Below, in pieces: positions 46,340 through 57,796 of a stretch of 64,000 bases of DNA (position 1 is the first letter of the stretch; the number at the start of each line of letters is the position of its first letter). The stretch is from Flabesymbios commensalis (lineage: Eukaryota > Annelida > Polychaeta > Terebellida > Flabelligeridae): assembly GCA_964017125.1 (NCBI GenBank), contig OZ024914.1:26354346-26418345 (forward strand). The letters are read 5' to 3'. The position numbers and the translations under genes were made by a program. The notes below the pieces were generated by a model. That model was not told the DNA's origin. It saw only the letters and a program-made list of their open reading frames with translations, and did not search any database.

Positions 46340-47340
46340 CCAATGTGACTTATATTTGATGTTTATTTCGGACAAACCAAGCTAGTTTATTTTGTAAATT
46401 TGATTTAGTTAACATCCGCTGTGCATACCAGGAAGAAGAGGCGTAATCAAAGTTGCATAATGCAGATTGACGTTTATGTTTTGTGTTTAGTAGTTTACAT
46501 TTTTGAAGTATAAGCTGTCGCTTTACTTGGGATTTGCTAGTCTTATTTGACAAATAGGTTACTGCATTCCTTGAAATTGTGCGGGTGTCATTGCATGAAA
46601 TAATTAATTTAGGAGATTTTGTCAATTTATGGCAGTATCCAAGTTGAACATGTTGAAGAGATGGTTTGTTGTCACTTAGCCTGGATTGAATTGATGTCAA
46701 TTCTGAACTTATAATACACTGATCAATACAGGTTCAATTGCTATATAGTTTTGGGCGAAAAGATGATAGCGGAGTCTTCAGTGTATAATAATAATGAAAT
46801 AAAATAAAATAAAATAAATAAAGGTCCCAGAATGGATCGCCGCGGGACACTACAAAGAGATGAATTCGGGTATGGATAAATGTCCCCGCTACCTCAACCT
46901 ACCTATGACCTACAGAATTAGTGTCAAAATGGACGTTCGCTAGTTTTTCTGATAGAATTTTGTAATCGACTGTGTCAAATGCTTTCTGCAGGTCCAGAAG
47001 GATCATGCCTACATAATTCCATTGTTAATTTGTTTCCGAATATTTTATGATCAGTCAGGTGGATCAGACATTTGAAACGAAGTGACACTGGAGATAGACA
47101 TTGATCTGTAATTATCATGATTATCAGGGTTTCAATTTATATTGGGATAATCCGAGAAACCAGTGTATAAGTGATGGATACATTAACCATGTTAACATGA
47201 TTAATAATGTGTACATCTCAGTTCCGTTTCTTGGAAATCTCGCTGTGAAGCCATCGACACCAGTTGCCTTGTTTTTGTGGATTGAATTGATCACTTTTAG
47301 CGTAGATCTATCTGATACGGACATTTTATGAAACGCAAAG
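46340..47340 (-). mobile_element. LINE fragment: reverse transcriptase pieces
   Basis: Minus-strand pieces in order: VSDRSTLKVINSIHKNKATG-VDGF (47124-47324), LLDLQKAFDTVDYKI (about 46955-47000), and a C-terminal part with LSDNKPSLQHVQ, KLTKSPKLIISCNDTR and LCNFDYASSSWYAQ (46350-46700). These are reverse transcriptase motifs of a non-LTR element. The catalytic YxDD region is missing; an AAAATA-rich run lies at 46795-46822. Dead and internally deleted. Confidence 0.82.
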
Positions 47341-48827
47341 TAATTATTTTCTTTTAGCTCCTGTTTGTATAGGAAGCAACTACACTAAATGCATCCTGGT
47401 AACTAAACTTGGTACGCTGATTCCTTTTGGCCGATAATTTGCGGAGTTTGTATTCCGCAAGCTTTTCTTAATCTTATAAATACAGTACAACACTGTACAA
47501 GTTTAACATGACTCGGATGCTCACTTAAGCCGTTAAGCAATGTGATACAAACATTGTACTGACTGTATAATTATTTGAACGAGATCAGATGCATGTATGA
47601 ACTTTAAAAGAATATTCGAATCATTATTTTGCTCCCCATGGTCAACCAATATTATGTGTCCTGTAGATACTTATATATTCTTACATAGTACAGCATCATG
47701 TACTATGTTTATTTATTGTCCCATATTCACGTAAAATTCAGTGTTTCGTTTCCAATTTAAGTGTTGCAATATCTGAGAGACCACATGAATCGATTTTGTA
47801 CACGGGCGGTCCATAGGCGGTCGCCATAAAGTTGCCTGTCATAATAACGAATTATTTAGTTTTCGATCTAACTTCGAACATATATCTCCCTCCATAGTAA
47901 TACATAATTATCGTTATCGACTTGTATCTCAACGACATGCTGCCTAGCTTTCAAATTTGTTGCACGCGATAATAACTGATTGATATAATTACAGTGTATA
48001 TTCAAGTATTTGATTTGATAAACGTAAAGCCATCGTTTAAAGTTTTTTTTTCTCATATGATACACTGGACCAACTGAAAAACGTGTGTGAGCCTCTCTGA
48101 TCTTAAATTCCATTCTCTACACATATAACAGGGAATAATATGTCTGGTGTAGCGGAGCCGTTTGCGATACAACTTTGGGCAAATGCTACACAATGATATG
48201 TTGGTGTAGCAGTTTTTGGCATGGAGAATAATAGTGTACATGTATGCAAGCAAGGCTGCTAAACTGCTACACAATTTTTCTGGGACAAATTATTCCCTGT
48301 ATAAAGGCCCGGTTTCGAAGTTTGTGTCAGGAGAATCTCTTGGCTGAATGTTATCCCCTCATTGCGAGCGGGACTACCCAGTCATAAAATACTCTCAGCG
48401 CCTACGGCGCTAGGGTCCCACACCCAAATTGTGTCAGGAGATTTCTTGCATAGTCATACTATCGCTTGTCTATCTCAAGTGTTCTTCACAAATGTACATA
48501 GGTGCTGACTGCACTCAATTTAATTTATTGAGTTCAAGTGCACACGCGACGGGCCTTTCATGTATCATCGCCTTAGAATTATAATGTGATCTATCTTATA
48601 TCTACATGTATATCTACCGGTATATTAAGACAAGAACCAAGGAAAATAGAATTTTCCTCGCAAGAACTGTTCAACATGTAGGCTATGTATACATGGTATA
48701 TGCAAATTGTTATGCCATGGCATGTTTATAAGCAGACCACCTTGCTGTTGATGGATCATATTTTGCATTGGGAATTTTAATTTTTAATAAAAATCTTATC
48801 ATGGAAGCGCTCCCGGTAATCACACGA

Positions 48828-49042
48828 CGTTCAAGTCTGAATTTACCATTGTTATCTTCATCCACTACAAGTCGCGAATTTTTGTCGCAATTCTCGACTC
48901 ATAGTGGATGAAGATGACTTGAAGTGGGTGACAAATGAAAAAAAATTTCGTTGTTATTAAAACATGGACATTTTCATTCTAAAACCCCAAGGTGTAGAAA
49001 ATTACATAAGTCATTCTTCATAGATCCAAAATGATGATTTAA
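48828..49042 (+). mobile_element. PB2 copy 4, abutting a PB1 half-copy
   Basis: TTCAAGTCTGAATTTACCAT, TCTTCATCCACTACAAGTCG and the inverse ACTCATAGTGGATGAAGATG, ending AAAATGATGATTTAA. Directly after its TTAA a PB1 half-element begins (49039-49095: ACCATTACAGCGCGGGGACA, GACTTTAGTCGTCAGAATC), so two families share one TTAA. Confidence 0.6.
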
Positions 49043-50775
49043 CCATTACAGCGCGGGGACAGACTTTAGTCGTCAGAATCTGACGTCTGTAGACTAGAGT
49101 ACAGTGTAAATGTAGTTTTATTTAGTAACTCATGTTTGAAGATGTCCAGTGCTGGGTAATCATGGTAATATACTGAATACATGCCAATTTATTTCTCAAA
49201 TGTGCGGCTGATTGTGTTTGTTTATAACGATGTGCCTAATCGTCTTTAATGTATAGATTTATTAGCGATATACCGGTACGTGATATACATGTATGTAAAA
49301 TAAAGATAACTAAAAATTAATTCAAGCATCTACATGTATCTACGCCATGAGTTGCTGGCACACTGCACTGCAGCGGGCGAAGCGTTGATTGTGTGACATT
49401 TTTAGTGTTATACCGTCATGGTTTCTAGAATGAATGGTGATTATGGTGCTCAATAAGCTGAGAAGTGACATGGAGAGCATGAATTGCTGACCCTATCAGG
49501 GACTGGTCAGTATGCGAGCAGTTATTTCACCTTTACTACATCATATAGGACAATACTTGTGGTGCGCATGGTCTGCACCAGGAATCATCTGGATCAATAA
49601 TAATAACTATACACCAGAAAACCACACCGCCTGTCTTTTCGTCTCATGTCAGGCAAAGCATAAAGTAGCCGTTTATTGTAAGCTGCTGACTGCGTCTGTG
49701 AGAAGTGGGAGATTTAAAAAATATAGTTACTCTATGCATGTGACTGTCTTGCATATTTTAGCATGAGAGTATAATATAGGGACTATTTATTAAAAATCAT
49801 TTTACCAAAGACACTTCATTTCATGTTTTATACACGTATATATTCGGATATCATAATTTGGTACATCATATATTGTGATATAACATGTATACTTTGCAAT
49901 TTTCTTTTAACATGCAGTCATTGACGTTTGGAACACCTTTATGACAAAGTAAAACCTTACCAATGTAAAATTGCAAGGCTGCAACTTACTGACATCCAAA
50001 GACCTAACTATTGGAAGTGTCGTTATCAATCGAAATCTAAAGTACGAACATACGCCGCAGATGCTTAATATTGACGCCTGCACATTATTAATTTATTTTT
50101 ATTAATTTATTAATTTTCTAAAGTCATCAAGTTAGATTAGCTTTCAAGAATGGTGCCGTGGGAGGTCACACTTGTGATGTCGCGCCGCATTCACTTTTCA
50201 TGAACGGCAAAAAGTATTGTATCAGGTTACAAAATGAAATGAATTTAATATGCATGCTTTCGATCTTAAATGTTTTATGTGTCTATACATACTGAGGTGT
50301 ACCAATGGGATTTGACCATATTTTTTTGCTCGGATGAAGCATTAGTATGTTTATTTACAAATGGAAATTAAGAAAAGAGGTGGAATATGTTAAAAGTGAT
50401 ATGTCTCGTATACATGATGTCAAATATTCGTTGTATAATGTGTGTAATTATTGACTCATTGTTTATAAGAACACTGCGAAACGACTAAGCACGTTATTTC
50501 TCATTCATTGAAGGCGAATTTCAAACGTGTCCCCTCTTTGCTGTGCGCACGTCCAAGTGCTCGTTCTCTCTGCAGAACTTTGTCACTTGTATTGTTTTCC
50601 ATCAGGCTTGCTCACTCCTTTGTATTTTTTCATGCACTACACGGCGCTGCCTTTCTTGCAGTAAAGCCATCTTTATCGGTTGTTAGAATGCTGCAGGTTT
50701 AGCACTCAGTCCACCTGCTTTCTGGCTGGTTTGCCGCGAGTCTAATGGCATGTGCCACCTTTCTGGCCAGTGCCG

Positions 50776-50858
50776 CGAGACATTCACCCAGAGACTGCTC
50801 CATTCGGGGCCAACGTCTTAGACGCTGGCCCCGAATTGAGCGTGCATTGGGCCGTGTT
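50776..50858. repeat. Palindromic GTTGGGCCAG-family element (copy m)
   Basis: CGAGACATTCACCCAGAGAC ... GCGTGCATTGGG. The inner arms CTCCATTCGGGGCCAACGTC and GACGCTGGCCCCGAATTGAG pair with two or three mismatches; the CGGGG segment is unique to this copy. Confidence 0.7.
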
Positions 50859-51416
50859 GGTCTGTTTCTGGGTCTCTTCTGCCAGAAGGTCTTCAGGGAT
50901 CGTTAACGCTCTTCCCTCTGCTTCCGCTTACAAATGACCAGAAGCTGGGTGGCTGACGTGGTCCTACCCCCATGGCAGAGGCTGGCCCTGTTCACTCTCT
51001 TACCGGCTGTCCTCATCACCAGTCCCTCAACGACTACTTCTTCACCAGCAACTAATACCATACAAATATGTATGTGCATGGATTTTAATATCGGGCGAGT
51101 GACTTTTTAATTGACATCAAGAGTAATTATCTTTGCCAGTTTGCCGTGTGCTTGTTTTTTTTGATGGACACACCACTGTGACATGTGACACTGACACGAT
51201 ATCATTGTCTAGGGTGTGACACCTCTTTATCTGTTTGGACAATGGTTGCCTGAACATAGAGATGAACAGATTCAAAACCATGTGTATATGATATAATTAT
51301 AATATATTTATAATAAGCGCTGAGGTGAGATATTAAACATACATACATGTATTGTTCACTTCTGAACTTGTGTGGTTGTATCGCCCTTCGCACGTTTTGG
51401 CATTTCACGTTTTGAC

Positions 51417-51490
51417 CTTCTGATGTAACTCACTCGGTTTAGCTGTGAACTACTATGCAAGTACCGGGCTTGAATCCCGGCATCGCTTGA
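51417..51490 (+). repeat. tRNA-like sequence, SINE head or tRNA relic
   Basis: TAACTCACTCGGTTTAGCTG (box-A-like) and CCGGGCTTGAATCCCGG (perfect T-arm with box B). GATG and CATC could form part of an acceptor stem. Anticodon arm pairing is poor. Confidence 0.4.
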
Positions 51491-52489
51491 TATTGTTCAT
51501 ACAAAGCCTACATGTACCGTTCTGCATGTCATTGGTCCAAACTATTCAGCTTTAGAGTCACGGAAGTGATGAAACATACCGTGTTTGGTTATACCGTAAT
51601 ATTGAAGTCTTTCGAAAAGAATATATACATGTATTTGGCTTTGTACCAATACATCGTCCTCTACCTGTCGCGACATTGCCATAAAGTGCAGAAAAGAACG
51701 TAAACTAAAAAAACACATTTACTCACTAACCCCATCCCATTTAGTTAATAATTCCGGAATAATTATGTTAATATTTCTTATCATGTCTAGGCATATTATT
51801 ATATACAATAATAACAGTCGTGAAGATAGATATCCGAACATTGATTTTAAAAATCGTTGATTCCCAATGTGTATATCATATGACATTGTATCTGTGTGCA
51901 CTAACAATCCGTTTCCCGATTTTTTGTGTCTGAAACTACTTGGAAGATTACAAACATGATATTTATTGCACACAAGTAGCGAGTTACTTCCCAGCATACA
52001 TAAGACGTCGAATCAATGTTGAGAGAGAGGGGTAGTACATTAAATGTAATGCCGCGTAATTGGGCTCCAAATGTGAGCTAGAATCAGGGGGTGGAAACTT
52101 AATCAGCACTCGCAATAATGCACTTATACAGGCTCATAAGTCAGCATGGACGAATTATCACTTAAGTGTAATTGGGGAAATATTGAAATTTCTCACGTGT
52201 AATACTTCAACATGTTCAATATATAATTTAACAGCTAATTGTTCAACGTTGTCAATAAGAACCCCTATGCCTTTCAAAGGCATAAGGTTCTTTACTAATA
52301 ATCACTAATCAGAAGAATATGAAGTAGTCTTTAAGATCGAAAAACCCCACATAAATTGTCTTTAAGACAATCTGCTTATCACTGATTAACACTTCAATCC
52401 AAAGTTGAATACAGTGTTTAATCGGACGCGTGAATTGTCCTGTAAATACAATTAATTATAATCTGATAATCATGATAATATGTACTTTT

Positions 52490-52547
52490 TAGCCCGCCTT
52501 TTAATTTTAATTAAAAAAGGTGGGCTATTGCAATTGAAGTTCGGCGT

Positions 52548-52580
<33 letters not shown>

Positions 52581-53690
52581 TAACATTTACTTGTGGGCGC
52601 GATAACTTGAAAAGTTTTTCATGTTTCCTTCCCAAATTTGTTTTGCATGTTACTAATGACCACTTCTCGGACAAGTTCAATAATGGCTGAAAAAAAATTC
52701 AAAATGGCCGACTTATTGCGATTTTTCACCTTTTACGTCAATAATTTGACCTTGTGGGCGCGATAACTTGAAAAGTTTTTCACATATCCTTTTCAAATTT
52801 GTTATGCATGTTACTAATGACCAGTTCTCGGACAAGTTCAATAATGGCCGAAAAAAAAAAAAATGGCCGATTTATTTCGATTTTTCACATTTTACGTCAA
52901 TAATTTGACCTTGTGGGCGCGATAAGTTGAAAAGTTTTTCACATATCCTCTTCAAATTGGTTATGCATGTTACTAATAAGTAGTTCTTGGACAAGTTCAA
53001 TAATGGCCAAAAAAAAAATGGCCGATTTATTGCGATTTTTCTCATTTTACGTCAATAATTTGACCCTGTGGGCGCGATAACTTGAAAAGTTTTTCACATA
53101 TTCTCTTCAAATTTGTTATGTATGTTACTTATAAGTAGTTCTTGGACAAGTTCAATAATGGCTGAAAAAAAAAAAAAAATGACCGATTTATTGTGATTTT
53201 TCTCATTTTACGTCAATAATTTGACCTTGTGGGCGCGATAACTTGAAAAGTTTTTCACATATCCTCTTCAAATTTGTTATGCATGCTACTAATAAGTAGT
53301 TCTTGGACAAGTTCAATAATGGCTGGAAAAAAATTCAAAATGGCCGATTTATTGCGATTTTTCTCATTTTACGTCAATAATTTGACCTTGTAGGCACGAT
53401 AACTTCAACATTTTCACAAGTATCCTCTTCAAGTTTGTTATGCATGTTACTAATAAGCAGTTCTTGGACAAGCTCAATAATGGCCGGTAAAAAAATCAAA
53501 ATGGTCGACTTATTGCGATTTTTCACATTTATTTTACGTCCATAATTTGACCTTGTGGGCGCGATAACTTGAAAAGCGGCTAGTTTAACATACCATTTAT
53601 ATCTTGCGTTGTTATTTACGTGATGACATTCGACTTTACTTTCTTTATCATAATTCGGCGGCGGGCTATTATCGAGTGTGCTCTTGTTCA
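52490..53690. repeat. Tandem array, unit about 160 bp, with GGCGTC run
   Basis: Seven units are marked by TTGTGGGCGCGATAACTTGA at 52591, 52752, 52911, 53066, 53227, 53388 (variant) and 53553, spaced 155-165. Each has TTACTAATAAGTAGTTCTTG, GACAAGTTCAATAATGGCC, an A-run and ATTGCGATTTTTCTCATTTT. On the left a hairpin (AGCCCGCCTTTTAATTTTAA / AAAAGGTGGGCT) and GGCGTC repeats (52546-52580) precede the array; on the right CGGCGGCGGGCTATTATCGA closes it. The paired (G)GCGGGCTATT ends suggest a mobile unit carrying the array. Confidence 0.88.
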
Positions 53691-54607
53691 TTATTTATAT
53701 TCTATAGACCACAAAATGGCATGTTTTATTTTCTGGGTTACTACTGAAACTGGCTTTCATAGAATGAATATTTATTTTTGATCAATGCCACGCGAAATAA
53801 CACCCTCTCTATACTATATATGCCTAGTTTCTATTGTGTGAACGTCCGCGAGAACAATGAGGCACGCATGTTTATGTATAGTAATTTTCCACAAAATAAT
53901 TGTGTCCATGGTGTATTTTGACTTTTGACCTACGTTAGCCAATGAATTGTCTGGCCGCTGATTATTTCCCACGAACAGCCAGCAAACACTGAAAAGACGA
54001 ATCCATTGGGATTAATTTTGATAGTGCCTAAGATGGAAGATTTACATGTTGCTGTATACATGTATATATATATTAATTATATAGGATAACCCGCTTGCAG
54101 TTTACACTGTATTGTTATTAGTGATACAATTTAAACTGTATCACTCAAAGAAAAATAGTGTAAATTTACAGCTTATTATACATTATCTGATTATATAAGT
54201 TTTACAAAATTTAATCTTTTTCCGGAAAACGATAGTTTTCTTTCCCAAAATACCTAAAAGTGAATCTAAAATCTTTCGATATTTTTAGCTTATTGATCTT
54301 TTTCCCTCATATTATAAAAGATGATTAAGTTATAAATGTTATGTTTAAAACATTTGTACTGCCCTTCACCAGAATAAACGGGTAAATTCACGGGCATAAA
54401 CTCGTTACAAAGATGTTGAGATGAATGTGTTATTAGTGATGTATTGATAAAGGAGATTAGAGATTTGTTTTCTGGTGACATGGTGTGATGACTGGGGACC
54501 GGGTGGTACAACCTGCGGATAGGGTTGGTTTCCTACCCACGAGGCTGACAGGATGCCGTATCATAGCATGCCGTTTGTCAACACCAGCCGGATATAACAG
54601 ACCTAGA

Positions 54608-54712
54608 CAGCAAACACGGGGCATTCACCCAATGCTGTTTCAATGTTGGGCCAGCGTCGAAGACGCTGGACCAACATTGAAACAGCATTGGGTGGATGCC
54701 CCTGCTTGCTGG
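54608..54712. repeat. Palindromic GTTGGGCCAG-family element (copy n, near perfect)
   Basis: CAGCAAACACGGGGCATTCA ... GGATGCCCCTGCTTGCTG. The arms GCTGTTTCAATGTTGGGCCA and TGGACCAACATTGAAACAGC meet at GCGTCGAAGACGC. The outer variant ACGGGGCAT also pairs with ATGCCCCTG. A second small palindrome (GGCTCAATGCTGGGCCGACG / GTCTCGGCATTGAACC) follows at 54741-54788. Confidence 0.8.
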
Positions 54713-54927
54713 GCAAAATACCCAGTTATAGCCAAACTGTGGCTCAATGCTGGGCCGACGTCAGCAACGTTGTCTCGGCATTGAACCAGTTTCTTGTGGA
54801 AGCTCTCCCAACAGACAAGGCTCCTGCTATTGCTCTTGCCTGATGGCAGCAGCTGACTGGCTGGCTGGACATGTACCCCAGCGGCATCTGACAACTCATC
54901 AGTCTGCAAATGGTTCGTGTACATGTT

Positions 54928-54981
54928 CTACCTGCCAGCCAGCCAGCCATGCAGCCAGCTAGCCAGCCAGCCAGCCAGCCT
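54928..54981. repeat. CCAG/GCCA tetranucleotide microsatellite
   Basis: Imperfect run of CCAG units, for example GCCAGCCAGCCAGCCAGCC at its right end. Confidence 0.85.
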
Positions 54982-55368
54982 AATTATAATGTAATCAAAT
55001 AATAGTGCCATAAATTAAATATATATATGGGATCAGGATACATTTTCTTTTGACAGAACGTTCAGTGGTTTCACGTAGTGACAGCTCTATCGCAGCGAGT
55101 GACAGCTGATCATGTTGAGCATTATACTCATAATGATGCCTAATTACAAGTACATACTACATGACCCGTATTGATTTTTATATTAAAGCTGAGCATGTTT
55201 TTCCCGTGCTACATCTGTACATGTATAAATCCTCTTGGCTATATGCGACAAGTTAACCCAAGACAAAACGATGCATTGACCCTATGCTGCAGAGCTACAA
55301 TGTAAAGTGATGAGAGCTCTTCATCTTTGCAAAGACAAAGTAATTACTTACGCGTTTGCTAAGCCATA

Positions 55369-55660
55369 TTAAACCTCACAGTGCGGGATTGACTTTAGAC
55401 GTCAGAATCTGACGTCTCTAGACGTTGTAGACGTTAGATTCTGACGTCTAAAGTCTTTCCCCCTCTATTCCCGCACTGTACATGCTGTAAGAGTAAAATA
55501 GGTATAGTAACCGTAGACCCAGAACATAACCTGTATTCAAATAAAGCTGAAAGAGCCAACTAAGACATTTATCATATTTATGATGATTTCAAATTGATGA
55601 TTTCAAAACCCTTTGGTCTCCATGGTTTATACAGAAACATTTCAGCGCTTTAAGGGTTAA
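55369..55660 (-). mobile_element. TTAA-flanked MITE, PB1 copy (inverted)
   Basis: TTAAACCTCACAGTGCGGGA through a long hairpin (TGACTTTAGACGTCAGAATC / GATTCTGACGTCTAAAGTCT) and the shared body (CATTTATCATATTTATGATG, AAAACCCTTTGGTCTCC) to CAGCGCTTTAAGGGTTAA. TTAA lies at 55369-55372 and 55657-55660. Confidence 0.75.
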
Positions 55661-55741
55661 GGCAGCATCCGAGTCGTTGATTCATCTTTGAGCTGACGCT
55701 GCGGGGATCAGCTTGTGGTGGCTGGGACGTGACTGGTGACC

Positions 55742-55825
55742 ATATCGTCGCCTCGGAGCTAAAGGATCCTATCTGACACTCGTCAGAGTGGCAGATAGGA
55801 TCCTTTAGCTCCGAGGCGACGATAT
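55742..55825. repeat. GC-rich palindrome, about 40-nt arms
   Basis: ATATCGTCGCCTCGGAGCTA and TAGCTCCGAGGCGACGATAT are perfect inverted repeats that continue through AAGGATCC and ATCTG with one mismatch near CACTC/GAGTG. No second copy seen in the window. Confidence 0.75.
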
Positions 55826-56299
55826 CATTGCTGGCAGCACATGGCATTTCTGCTGCTCATGAACCTGCTCATTCCTTCACCATTGTAATCCACGAGGGGT
55901 TTGCCGCTCCGTGCTTCCACTTCAGCGCTGGTAACTTATCTTGTAAACACACCGTACATAGCCGTGTCCATCCTAGCAGCCACCTGCGCTCAGCAGAAAC
56001 AAATGCAAAAAAGAAAGGTACCTAGAACACGCCCCTGTGTGCAACTACAGACAAAATTGGGCCATAAGAACGTCCTGAGGTGTTGAGATGAATCAGGTGA
56101 CAATGCTGCAACATTGCCAGATATACGATTCTAAATTATCGGTCACTGAGGCTCGCCATGATATTAAATCTTTACCGTTGGACTTGGATGAAGCATTTTC
56201 AGGATTTTGTTTCTTTGAAACGTCAAACGTTGAAACGAGAACCGAGGCAGGCTATGGCGTGACAGGCAACAGTGGTAAACCAGGGTTCCCAGCCACCAT

Positions 56300-56660
56300 G
56301 GAAAACCTGGAAAATGAGTTTAAAGTTTACCATTCAGGGAATTTGAAAAAGGTGCTTAAAATCAGGGAAAAGTCAGGGAATTTTATCATGTTCACTTGCC
56401 CAAAAGAGAAAGTGGTTGTGACATCAGTCTATCGTTTTTTTATAGCCGAATGACATATTCACTGGATAATAATGATTGGCAATGTTGACTTTTTGGTGTA
56501 GAAATCCCTCCTTTTCTGTCCCTCGCGTGGTGGCTGTGGGGAATTTGACCTATACCATCTACACTAAAGAGGCAAAAGAGAGCTAATTTTCACTGCATCA
56601 TGGAATTTCGAAAATCCATCGGGGGAAAATCAGGGAATTTTGTTTCCATGAAATGCTGTG
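56300..56660. repeat. CATGGAAAA / TCAGGGAATTT repeat
   Basis: ACCATGGAAAACCTGGAAAA, AAATCAGGGAAAAGTCAGGG, CATGGAATTTCGAAAATCCA and GAAAATCAGGGAATTTTGTT. Related runs lie at 63721-63835 (GTCATGGAAAATCATGGAAA). The 121-codon frame at 56088-56453 (TMENLENEF..., EKSGNF) is a translation of this widespread repeat type, not a recognised gene. Confidence 0.5.
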
Positions 56661-56711
56661 AAACCTGTAAACACTACACCAGTACTATTTGTTTGTTTGG
56701 TCCCTGCTAAA

Positions 56712-57231
56712 TCATACTGCATACATGTGGTGTTCTCTGAGAGCATGGTACCAGACATCTTCATCTATCCAGTTGGCAGACTCCTTGATATCAGGCATAT
56801 GTGCTATGAGTACAGAACCCCCCTCCTCCCTGGCCAACTCAGACAGCCCAGACGATCTGACCTGAGTGTGTCCTCCACACTACAGTCAGTAAACCGGTGA
56901 TGTCATAATGAATATTCATGTTGCTCGCACCTACCCCGTTCGTACAGCTGTAAGGCACACCTGTTGCTAAGGTCAGACCTGATGGGGCAAGATGGGTACC
57001 AGAGTGTAGTCTAGTACAGGTAGTTAGCTCACTCCACCCTCTCATGAGATATGATGAGATAATAAAGCCATGGTGGATCTCACAATCTGCTGCTTCTAAG
57101 AGTTCTGTCCACGATTTATCCGCACTGCTGATAACAACAACCAAGGCTGTCTGGATTTTACTTAGTATTTTTCTGTACATGCTGTAGTACGATCTCATCC
57201 AATCAGCAAAACCATACACATCACTGTACAT
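56712..57231 (-). CDS. Unrecognised minus-strand coding-like segment (faint SEFIR likeness)
   Basis: A 130-codon frame (57231 down to 56839) reads VYGFADWMRSYYSMYRKILS, KIQTALVVVISSADKSWTEL, LEAADCEIHHGFIISSYLMR. A possible 55-nt intron (G|GTAGGT donor at 56934; TTTACTGAC branch-like site; TGTAG acceptor, exon from 56879) keeps phase 0 and leads to SSGLSELAREEGGSVLIAHM, PDIKESANWIDEDVWYHALR and a stop at 56712. FAxWM, the hydrophobic VVVISS strand and a final acidic/aromatic helix recall the SEFIR domain of IL-17 receptors, but key first-half motifs are not visible. It could be a real exon pair, a decayed gene or chance. Confidence 0.3.
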
Positions 57232-57249
57232 TCACGAGTAATCAGGTAG

Positions 57250-57474
57250 TGTTCTAAGAGACAACTCAAGTGGGTGAAAATTTAATTTAGCTTTTTAATT
57301 TTTCACCCACTTGAAGTTGTGTCTTCCGCGACCCACAACTTCAAGTGGGTGAAAATTACTGATATTTGCAAATATGGATGTTTCAACACCCATTGCGTTC
57401 CCAATAACAAAATTTAATTGGCTAATAAAACAGATTAAAACGACTCCAGTCGTGATCAGCGGTGTAAGGGTTAA
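57250..57474 (-). mobile_element. PB3 copy with strong hairpin
   Basis: TTTTTCACCCACTTGAAGTT pairs with AACTTCAAGTGGGTGAAAAT around GTGTCTTCCGCGACCC. It ends GCGGTGTAAGGGTTAA. It contains the uninterrupted ACAGATTAAAACGACT site used by PB2 in the 39950-40431 copy. The left border is unclear because another AAGTGGGTGAAAATTT arm lies at 57268-57285. Confidence 0.65.
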
Positions 57475-57524
57475 AACTACTGCTCTAACACACCTGCAGA
57501 TCCAGTGTGGTACATGGGTGTGAC

Positions 57525-57796
57525 TTAACAGTCTGGGCCAATCACACAAAGTATCTCGGCTTTTCTAATGGAGATAACAGAAGGTAAACTTTCAATTTTA
57601 ATATTTTTAGTTGGATGTGTCTCTGGATATGTATTTTTAGTTAAACTGTTAAACTCTGAATAAGATGTTCCTGTATCGGAAAACGTTGTCTGTCCTGAAT
57701 GCTGAAATGTATTCGAGACAAGAATATCAAGTGTGTATTCAGTGGTGATAGGAGACAAACAACAAAGACTGGCATCACCAAATCTCAAACATGAAC
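57525..57796 (-). CDS. Unrecognised minus-strand coding-like segment upstream of 57231
   Basis: From a possible acceptor (AAAACAG, exon from 57796) the frame reads GSCLRFGDASLCCLSPITTE, YTLDILVSNTFQHSGQTTFS and ends IRKAEILCVIGPDC-stop. AEILCVIGPD could be a first beta strand of a TIR/SEFIR-type fold. The nearest donor (T|GTTAAG) does not match the phase needed at 57221, so the two segments cannot simply be joined. A PB3 element lies between them. Confidence 0.2.

Noticed and set aside
50508-50937. Two plus-strand frames of 61-64 codons
   Set aside because: GC-rich segment around a GTTGGGCCAG palindrome; no family resemblance.
56088-56453. 121-codon plus-strand frame with TMENLENEF and EKSGNF
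   Set aside because: Its second half is the ATGGAAAA / TCAGGGAATTT repeat seen again at 63.7 kb; the first half has no recognised family.
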